Shown piece after piece: positions 16,086-21,220 of a stretch of DNA of 21,220 bases; position 1 is the stretch's first letter, and every line of letters begins with the position of its first letter. The notes beneath the pieces were generated by a model. It searched no databases and was not told the DNA's origin. It saw only the letters and a list, made by a program, of their open reading frames with translations. The position numbers and the translations under genes were made by a program. Source of the stretch: CAIKZZ01 sp035524595 (GTDB lineage: Bacteria > Pseudomonadota > Gammaproteobacteria > Steroidobacterales > Steroidobacteraceae); contig DATKOP010000010.1 in the NCBI GenBank assembly GCA_035524595.1, forward strand, positions 1 through 21,220, written 5' to 3'.

Positions 16086-16595
16086 GTGACGGATCCGGCG
16101 ACCGTCGAGGTCAGCTATCTCGAGCTCAAGGCGCCGCCCGCGCCGGTGCCGGCGCGCGCCGGCGTGGAACGGTTCGCGGTGGAGACGCTCGGCCTCGAGG
16201 CCTACCTCGGGCTGTACCGCCGGGTCGGCGGCCCGGTCGGCTGGGACCGGCGGCTCAAGATGCCCCGCGCCGAGCTCGCGACGCTGCTCGGATCCGGCCG
16301 GCTGCGGATCTATCTCGTGCGCGACGGCGAGGGCGAGCCACTCGGCTTCTGCGAGTTCGATCGCGGCCAGTTCCCGCAGATCGAGCTCACGCACTTCGGG
16401 CTGCTGCCGCAGGCGCAGGGTCGCGGGCTCGGCCGGTGGCTGCTCGGCTCCGCGCTGCAGGCGGAATGGCAGGCCGGTCCGACGCGGATCTGGCTGCACA
16501 CCGACACCTGGGACCACCCGGCCGCGATCCCGGTGTACCAGCGCGCCGGCTTTCGGACCTACGCCGTGCGCCGCGAGCCGGTGGCGGACCTGTGA
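16086..16595 (+). CDS. GNAT-family N-acetyltransferase
   Basis: A 169-residue acetyl-CoA-dependent acetyltransferase. The acetyl-CoA-binding loop is visible as LLPQAQGRGLGRWLL (106-120), with the preceding strand IELTHFGL. Later family features are RIWLHTDTWDHPAAIPVYQRAGF (134-156), where the Tyr151 region and the A-x-x-x-Y-x-x-x-G-F pattern are typical. The GTG start at 16086 follows a purine-rich GGGGGGAGGAG stretch. The N-terminal 45 residues are variable. Substrate cannot be told; N-terminal-amine or small-molecule acetylation are both possible. It converges on the GAF histidine kinase with 13 bases between stops. Confidence 0.88.
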   Translation: MTDPATVEVSYLELKAPPAPVPARAGVERFAVETLGLEAYLGLYRRVGGPVGWDRRLKMPRAELATLLGSGRLRIYLVRDGEGEPLGFCEFDRGQFPQIELTHFGLLPQAQGRGLGRWLLGSALQAEWQAGPTRIWLHTDTWDHPAAIPVYQRAGFRTYAVRREPVADL

Positions 16596-16608
16596 GGCGC
16601 GCGCCGCC

Positions 16609-17805
16609 TCAGCCCGCGGCGGCCCGGTCGCCGCAGGGCCCCACGGCGCGGCACTTGAGCTCGCAGGTCACCGCGACCCCGCCGCCGGGGCGGTTCGCGA
16701 CCGAAAACTGCGCGCCGATCGCCTGCGCGCGATAGGCCATCACGTGCTGGCCTATGCCCGGCTGCAGCCGGTCGTCCGGCGGCAGGCCGATGCCGTCGTC
16801 GGTGACCGAGATCCGGATCAGCCCCGGCCCGTGCCCGCAGACGACCTTGATCACGCTGCCCTGGCTGTGGCGGCGTGCGTTGACGATCGCCTCCTGCGCG
16901 ATGCGCAGCAGGTGGTAGGCGGTGCCGTCGTCCAGGCAGTCGGCCGGGATGGGCGCCGCGCTGAGCTCGACCCGCGGACCGTCCGGCCGGCTCGTGCGGC
17001 GCACGAACTGCTCGATCGCGCCCGACAGGCCCGCCGCCCGGACCGCGAAGCCACCGTGCTCCTGCGCCGCGCGCCGCGCGAGGTCGATCGCCCGCGACAG
17101 GAGCAGGCTGATCTCCTCGAGCGGCGCGACCAGGCCCGAGGACGCCTTGCGCGCCTCGTTGACGGCCGCGGCCAGCATGATCGAGATGCCGACCAGTTCC
17201 TGGCCGACGCCGTCGTGCAGCTCGGCCGCGAGTCGCTGCGCCTCGTCGGTACGCTCCTTGAGGAGGCGCATGTCGAACTCGCGCTCGCGCACGCGCAGCG
17301 CCGTCAGGTCGCGGTAGGCGGCGCGCAGCTCGAGCTCGCTGACGATCTGCTTGGCGAGCGTCGCGAGCGCGTCGATCTGCGCCGGCGTCAGCGTCTGCGG
17401 CTGGGTGTCGATCACCGCGAGCGTGCCGAGCACCGAGCCGCGCGGCGTCACGAGCGCGAGGCCGGCGTAGAAGCGAAAGTGGGTCACGCCGCTGACGAGC
17501 GGGTTGTCGGCGAAGCGCGCGTCCTGGCTCATGTCCGGGCACACGATGCTGTCGCCGGTGGCGACCACGTGAGCGCACGGCGCCCATTCGCGCGGGATCT
17601 CGATGACATCGAGGCCGATCCGCGACTTGAACCATTGCCGGTTCTGGTCGGTCAGACTGATCAGCCCGATCGGCACCCCGGCGATCTGGGTGGCGAGCCG
17701 GGTCAGGCCGTCGAAGGACGGGTCCGGCAGCGTGTCCAGCACCTCGTAGCTGTGCAGTTCCCGCAGACGGGCGGTTTCGTCGGCAGGGAGCGGGGCGGCC
17801 GGCAT
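16609..17805 (-). CDS. GAF-domain histidine kinase, NarX/DegS-type (HisKA_3)
   Basis: A 398-residue soluble sensor kinase. Residues about 30-155 are a GAF domain (GLTRLATQIAGVPIGLISLTD...FYAGLALVTPRGSVLGTLAVID). Residues about 188-250 are a dimerisation domain with ELHDGVGQELVG, phospho-acceptor His197. Residues about 290-385 are the ATPase with QEAIVNARRHS (Asn309), TDDGIGLP (Asp337-Gly338) and the last lobe PGIGQHVMAYRAQAIGAQFSVANRPGGGVAVTCEL. No membrane helix is present. The conserved GAF region contains Cys77 (EWAPCAHV) and His79, as often in this GAF subgroup. The ATG at 17805 is chosen because the protein-like sequence begins there; GAGG is about 10 bases upstream. No LuxR-type response regulator lies nearby, so it is an orphan kinase. 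Confidence 0.9.
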   Translation of the reverse strand: MPAAPLPADETARLRELHSYEVLDTLPDPSFDGLTRLATQIAGVPIGLISLTDQNRQWFKSRIGLDVIEIPREWAPCAHVVATGDSIVCPDMSQDARFADNPLVSGVTHFRFYAGLALVTPRGSVLGTLAVIDTQPQTLTPAQIDALATLAKQIVSELELRAAYRDLTALRVREREFDMRLLKERTDEAQRLAAELHDGVGQELVGISIMLAAAVNEARKASSGLVAPLEEISLLLSRAIDLARRAAQEHGGFAVRAAGLSGAIEQFVRRTSRPDGPRVELSAAPIPADCLDDGTAYHLLRIAQEAIVNARRHSQGSVIKVVCGHGPGLIRISVTDDGIGLPPDDRLQPGIGQHVMAYRAQAIGAQFSVANRPGGGVAVTCELKCRAVGPCGDRAAAG

Positions 17806-17932
17806 CGCAAAGAAACCTCGGAGCCAGGGCGGGAGAACAGGCCCGCGACGCGCATTCTTGTTCGTTGGTCGCCATCCGTCGGCGCCGCCTGGGCGTGCGC
17901 CGCGCAGGCAACACGGGGACGTGGCGGCTGGG

Positions 17933-17961
17933 AGCGTAAGGTCCGCCGGCCGGATTGCCAA
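17933..17961 (-). promoter_or_regulatory. Weak candidate promoter for the GAF kinase gene
   Basis: On the minus strand TTGGCA (17961-17956) and TACGCT (17938-17933) are separated by 17 bases. The -35 matches 5 of 6, the -10 only 3 of 6. Confidence 0.25.
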
Positions 17962-18090
17962 TAGGGGAATCAATGAAGGCGAGGGCAAGGCGGCGGGGCG
18001 GCGACGCGATCGGCGCGGCACCGCCGGTGCCGCTATGCTTATGTCAAGGCCGGATGGCGCCTGGTCCGTCGCCGCGCGACGGCTCCCGCC

Positions 18091-18106
18091 GGCGCCGGCC
18101 GGCGCC
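18091..18106. repeat. Perfect 16-base palindrome upstream of the retropepsin-like gene
   Basis: GGCGCCGGCCGGCGCC reads the same on both strands and lies 43 bases before the ATG at 18150. It can fold as a 6-bp hairpin with a GGCC loop or serve as a dimeric protein site. Confidence 0.4.
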
Positions 18107-18149
18107 CGGTTCCGTCATTGCCGCCAGCCGAGCGCCGGCCCGAGGTCCG

Positions 18150-19133
18150 ATGCCGACGATACTGATCCGCCGGGCCCTCGCTGCGCTCGCCGCGTTCGCC
18201 GCGCTCGCGATCGCGACGAGCGCCACCGCGGTGGACTGCAACCCCGCCATCGCGACCGAGCTGCGGCTCGAGCCGGTCGAGAGCGCGAGTCCGGTGGTCG
18301 TCGTGAGGATCGACGGCTCGCCACGGCGCTTCATCGTCGAGCCCGGTGCGCTCTGGAGTGCGATCTCGGAACCCGCGGCGGCGGCCACCGGCCTCAGGCC
18401 GCTGCCGCTTCAGGCGCGCGAGCCGACCGGGACGGACGGCGGCGTCGCGCTGTCGCAGTTCGCGGTCGCCGAGCGCTTCGAGCTCGGCAGCCTGCCTGCG
18501 GCGCGTACCCAGCTCCTGCTGCTGCCCGAGAAGGTCACCGGTCGCGACGTCGACGGCGTGCTCGGCGCGGACGTCCTCGATCGGTACGACCTCGACTTCG
18601 ATTTCGCGGCGCACGTGCTGCGGCTCGTCTCGCCACAGCACTGCCCGGGCCCGGTCGTGCGCTGGACGCGCGAGTACGCGGCGGCGCCGTTTCGGATCGC
18701 GCCGAGCCGGCACCTGGTCGTCGAGATGATGCTCGACGGCAAGCAGGTCAGCGTCGCGATCGACACGGCGCGCAGCCGGACGGCGCTCAGCGCTTCGAGC
18801 GCCGAGCGGCTCTATGGCCTGACGGCGGCCTCGCCGGATGTCGACGTGCCGGCAGACCGGGCGGCGGCCGGCGCGCTGCGGTTCCGAAAGCAGTTCGAGT
18901 CGCTCGCGCTCGGCGGCCTCGTGATCCGCCGGCCGCTCGTCCACGTCTGGGCCGACGGTGATGCGCAGGCGGTCGCGGCGCGCAGCGCCGCTTCGCTGCC
19001 GGTCGAAGGGGCGCTCGGCCTGCCGCTCGAGCGGCAGGACCTCGCGATCGGCATGGACGTGCTGCGCCACCTGCACCTGTACGTCGCGTTCGCCGAGAAG
19101 ATGCTCTACCTGAGCACGGCCGACGCCCACTGA
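18150..19133 (+). CDS. Exported tandem retropepsin-like protein
   Basis: A 327-residue periplasmic protein with a signal peptide (MPTILIRRALAALAAFAALA...TSATA, cleavage near residue 27). Two halves each look like a retroviral-type aspartic protease lobe. Half 1 (about 45-160) has VVVVRIDGSPRRFIVEPGA and GVLGADVLDRYDLDFDFAAHVLRL. Half 2 (about 175-323) has LVVEMMLDGKQVSVAIDTARSRTALS and GALGLPLERQDL...LYVAFAEKMLYL. The usual catalytic triad Asp-Thr/Ser-Gly is Glu64-Pro-Gly in half 1 and Asp195-Thr-Ala in half 2. Half 1 is therefore probably inactive, and half 2 lacks the Gly. It may be a weak protease or a binding protein. The start at 18150 has CGAGG 6 bases upstream. Confidence 0.82.
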   Translation: MPTILIRRALAALAAFAALAIATSATAVDCNPAIATELRLEPVESASPVVVVRIDGSPRRFIVEPGALWSAISEPAAAATGLRPLPLQAREPTGTDGGVALSQFAVAERFELGSLPAARTQLLLLPEKVTGRDVDGVLGADVLDRYDLDFDFAAHVLRLVSPQHCPGPVVRWTREYAAAPFRIAPSRHLVVEMMLDGKQVSVAIDTARSRTALSASSAERLYGLTAASPDVDVPADRAAAGALRFRKQFESLALGGLVIRRPLVHVWADGDAQAVAARSAASLPVEGALGLPLERQDLAIGMDVLRHLHLYVAFAEKMLYLSTADAH

Positions 19134-19197
19134 GTCGGCGCGCGCGCCGACCGCCGATCGGTCATGATCCGCGGGTCGTACCGCCGGGGAGTCCACG

Positions 19198-19710
19198 ATG
19201 AGCGTCCGCCGAAGCGTCACGGTGCTGATCCTCCTGCTCATGGCGGTCGCCAGTGACGCCGCCGATCCGCCAGCGGCCGCACCGGTGCGAACCGCGACTG
19301 CAGCCACCTCGCCCGGTCGCGGCCAGCCTCACCACGCGCCGAGGTTCCGCACGTTCGTCGACATGCAGACCTTCATGGACCACGTCCTCACGCCCGCCGC
19401 CACCGTCGTCTGGCGCAGCAACGGCTTCGTGAACGACGCCGCGGGAGACCACGACCTCGCACCGCACACCGATGCCGACTGGGAGGCGGTCGTCAGCGGT
19501 GCCGCGACGCTCGCCGAGGCGACGAATGCGCTGCGGATCCCGCAGCGCAGGCTCGATGCCGCGTGGGACGGCTATGTCGAGCGGCTCGCCACGGCAGCGG
19601 CGCGGGCCTACGAGGCGGCCGAGAAGCACGATCGCGGGGCGCTCGCCGAGGTCAGCGACCATCTCGACGAGATCTGCTCGTCCTGCCACCGGCACTACGG
19701 CTACGAGTGA
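19198..19710 (+). CDS. Periplasmic cytochrome c'-like (class II) protein
   Basis: A 170-residue protein with a signal peptide (VRRSVTVLILLLMAVASDA, cleavage near residue 21) and one haem-attachment motif, CSSCH, at 160-164 close to the C-terminus. That position, after a bundle of helices (FVDMQTFMDHVLTPAATVVW, WEAVVSGAATLAEATNAL, YVERLATAAARAYEAAEKHD), is the layout of class II cytochromes c such as cytochrome c'. In that group the C-terminal CxxCH plus a following helix is typical; here only RHYGYE follows. The N-terminal linker (25-48) is Pro/Ala-rich. Electron-transfer partners are not in the window. The start at 19198 has GGGGAG upstream. It lies 64 bases after the retropepsin-like gene. 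Confidence 0.84.
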   Translation: MSVRRSVTVLILLLMAVASDAADPPAAAPVRTATAATSPGRGQPHHAPRFRTFVDMQTFMDHVLTPAATVVWRSNGFVNDAAGDHDLAPHTDADWEAVVSGAATLAEATNALRIPQRRLDAAWDGYVERLATAAARAYEAAEKHDRGALAEVSDHLDEICSSCHRHYGYE

Positions 19711-20207
19711 CGGCCGGCTCACCGGCGACGGCGGGCTGTGTGGTCCGCGATCGGCAGGAGCGGCCGGTGCAGCGCAGCAGCAGCCGACGCACGCGGCGAG
19801 CGGTCAACCGCCCGAGTCGCCGCGGCGGGCGCCGAGCGCCGTCCAGGACGCGGGCCTCACGCCAACTGGACGTGGTGCAGGAGCAACACGCTACTCGCCC
19901 CAGCCGAGTCGATTGTCGAATCGGTGGAGAAGCCGTTGGATATGGCGCTTCCGGGCAATTTCTAGCCCATAAACTCTGTATATCAAGCCGCGTGCGGCGA
20001 ATACGGGAATTGTGACGATATTGGGGCGGCCCGTTTCGGCCAGCCCCATGCAAGAACCCCGAGGACTACGCGCTTACCTAGTTGCAGCCGCTTGTAAACT
20101 GCGGTTAGCCTCAATCACAGACGGGTGTTGAGAGCGCGCGACTCGACGGCCTCGCGGTCTGACCGCAGCGGCCGTGTCGAACCGCGTGGCGCAGGGAGAG
20201 CGCGGCA
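19711..20207 (+). other. Gene-poor gap with a less GC-rich patch
   Basis: About 500 bases without a supported gene; short open frames here look random. The part from about 19920 to 20110 has clearly more A and T and includes TATATC (19979-19984), TAAACT (19970-19975 and again 20095-20100) and TTGCAG (20082-20087). Promoter signals for the receiver gene at 20208 are likely in it, but no good -35/-10 pair was found. A 9-bp hairpin lies at 20023-20047. Confidence 0.5.
20023..20047 (+). repeat. Hairpin in the gap before the lone receiver gene
   Basis: GGGGC-GGCC pairs with GGCC-A-GCCCC around a CGTTTC loop, giving nine base pairs with a single A bulge. No T-run follows. It could be a transcript end for the cytochrome gene or a leader element. 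Confidence 0.35.
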
Positions 20208-20576
20208 GTGGACTGGCCTCACGTGTTGTTCATAGAAGACGACGCCGCGGTTGCAGCGGCGGCGCGCCTGCTCCTCAAGGTGGCGGGCTACCGCGTGACG
20301 ACTGCGTCCTGCATTGCCGAAGCCGTTGAACAGGCCGCGCGCCATGACGACTTCTGCGCGGTCGTCTCCGACTATCACCTCGGCCCCAGCGAGAACGGAG
20401 TCGGCGCGATCGCTGCGGTACGCAAGGTCCGCGGCCACTGCCTCCGTGCCGTACTGATCAGCGGCGACACCGGACTGCGCCTGTCGGAAGTGCAGCGCGG
20501 GCCCGACACCACCATCGCGAGCAAGCCGATCAGTGCCGAGGCATTGCTGGCGCTGCTGCCCGCGGCGCGACCCTGA
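20208..20576 (+). CDS. Lone receiver-domain response regulator
   Basis: A 122-residue receiver with no output domain. Asp10-Asp11 (IEDD) at the acidic pocket, phospho-acceptor in VVSDYHLGPSENG (Asp55 by count), the Ser/Thr position in ISGDTG and Lys in ASKPISAEALL are all present. The DYHLGPSENGVGAI pattern resembles receivers often found at the C-terminus of hybrid histidine kinases. GTG at 20208 is preceded by GGGAGAG about 8 bases upstream. The cognate kinase is not adjacent; the orphan GAF kinase at 16609-17805 is a formal candidate only. The following gene starts 28 bases later on the same strand. Confidence 0.87.
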   Translation: MDWPHVLFIEDDAAVAAAARLLLKVAGYRVTTASCIAEAVEQAARHDDFCAVVSDYHLGPSENGVGAIAAVRKVRGHCLRAVLISGDTGLRLSEVQRGPDTTIASKPISAEALLALLPAARP

Positions 20577-20604
20577 ATATTGTGCAGGGAAGGGAGTTTC
20601 CTCG

Positions 20605-21220
20605 ATGCTGATGAAGACCCGTGCGATCTCGGCTGCACCGAAGCTAAAGCTCCGCCTCGAGGACGTGCGCCTCGACTCCTTCGGCATCCGCGTCATCGCG
20701 GCCGCACTGCGCTACTGCCCGCGCGTGCTCTGGAACAGCAGGTTCATGGTCCTGCGCGAACCCGGGGCGGACTGGTCCGAGGTCGCCGCCGCGATCAACA
20801 AGGCGCGCGAGGCGCGCTACCAGCAGTACCTCGACACCCGCGGGGCCTTCCGGCACAACGACCCGCCGCGGTCGCGGCAGGAGCTCGAATGCGCGCCGTG
20901 GACGGAGGATGAGGTCGCCATCGTCTGCTGGCCCGAAGGCGCGCCGCTCGACGAGCTGGGGCGCTGCTCAACCTGCGGCGACCACTTCGCGCGCTTCTCG
21001 ACGCGCCAGGGGGCGATCTGCTCGGACAAGTGCAAGCCCAAGCGCCCCAGCCAGGCGAAGCGGCGGGATCCGCGCGTCTGCCAGTGCTGCGGCACGACGT
21101 TCGCGCCGAAGCGGTTTACGACCGTCGCTTGCTCGGCGAAGTGCCGCGTGGCGATCTACCGAGCGGTGAAGAAGGCGTCGGCGTCGCCGAAGCGCCGCGG
21201 ACGACCGCCGAAGGTCGCTC
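20605..21220 (+). CDS. Protein with two zinc-binding modules and AT-hook-like tail (3' end outside window)
   Basis: The frame is open from ATG 20605 to the window end, giving 205 residues and no stop; AGGGAG lies about 8 bases upstream. The N-terminal half (14-95) has mixed helices and WNSRFMVLREPGADWSEVAAAINKAREARY. Then come two treble-clef-like zinc modules: Cys121, Cys124, Cys139, Cys143 (CSTCG...CSDKC) and Cys159, Cys162, Cys176, Cys180 (CQCCG...CSAKCRVAIYR). The second pattern, C-x2-CG-x2-F...CS-x2-CR-x2-x-YR, occurs in various small bacterial and phage proteins. Residues 196-203 (KRRGRPPK) match an AT-hook core (R-G-R-P), which suggests DNA binding in the minor groove. The product may be longer than seen. 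Exact function unknown. Confidence 0.72.
   Translation, partial: MLMKTRAISAAPKLKLRLEDVRLDSFGIRVIAAALRYCPRVLWNSRFMVLREPGADWSEVAAAINKAREARYQQYLDTRGAFRHNDPPRSRQELECAPWTEDEVAIVCWPEGAPLDELGRCSTCGDHFARFSTRQGAICSDKCKPKRPSQAKRRDPRVCQCCGTTFAPKRFTTVACSAKCRVAIYRAVKKASASPKRRGRPPKVA

Larger units (their letters stand above)
17806..18149. other. Divergent intergenic region
   Basis: About 344 bases between the GAF kinase gene and the retropepsin-like gene. It contains a candidate minus-strand promoter (17933-17961), a TATGCT element at 18034-18039 on the plus strand with no clear -35, and the 16-base palindrome at 18091-18106. Open frames that run through it look like compositional artefacts. Confidence 0.5.

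Noticed and set aside
20115..20696. Minus-strand open frame across the lone receiver gene
   Set aside because: No recognisable domain, and it lies antisense to a receiver with all conserved residues.

Overview
This window looks like ordinary chromosome from a very GC-rich (about 70% or more by eye) Gram-negative proteobacterium. The first gene ends like the type IV pilus protein PilZ of gamma- and betaproteobacteria. TonB-type, Tat-type and periplasmic cytochrome proteins show a two-membrane cell with respiratory metabolism. I cannot decide between a gamma- and a betaproteobacterium. No rRNA, tRNA, CRISPR array or insertion sequence was seen.

Layout. 1-2190 holds the 3' end of pilZ, a Tat-exported intradiol dioxygenase on the minus strand, an exported protein of unknown function and a BON-domain protein. 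2214-6150 is a minus-strand group: an endonuclease/exonuclease/phosphatase-family protein, a fused beta-oxidation enzyme of the FadB/FadJ type, and a double cyclic-nucleotide-binding protein fused to a rhodanese. 6253-7896 holds a lone ThsB-like TIR protein, a conserved-looking helical protein and a GreA/GreB-like RNA polymerase factor.

8105-14338 is the most interesting region. It is a tight five-gene plus-strand operon with overlapping or nearly touching genes: (1) a membrane protein with an N-terminal receiver-like domain and a C-terminal TonB domain, (2) a degenerate receiver fused to a Hanks-type Ser/Thr kinase, (3) a membrane-anchored CheA-like histidine kinase with PAS and HPt domains but no CheW-docking domain, (4) a CheY-like receiver, (5) a CheX-like phosphatase. 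There is no chemoreceptor, CheW, CheR or CheB here. I infer a signalling module in which the CheA-like kinase phosphorylates the CheY-like protein and CheX removes the phosphate, coupled in an unknown way to Ser/Thr phosphorylation and to an envelope TonB-type protein. A leader with three perfect hairpins precedes it.

14390-19133 holds two small minus-strand genes, a membrane TPR protein, a GNAT acetyltransferase, an orphan GAF histidine kinase and an exported tandem retropepsin-like protein. 19198-21220 holds a cytochrome c'-like protein, a gene-poor and less GC-rich gap of about 500 bases, a lone receiver protein, and a gene running off the window end with two CxxC...CxxxC zinc modules and an AT-hook-like tail.
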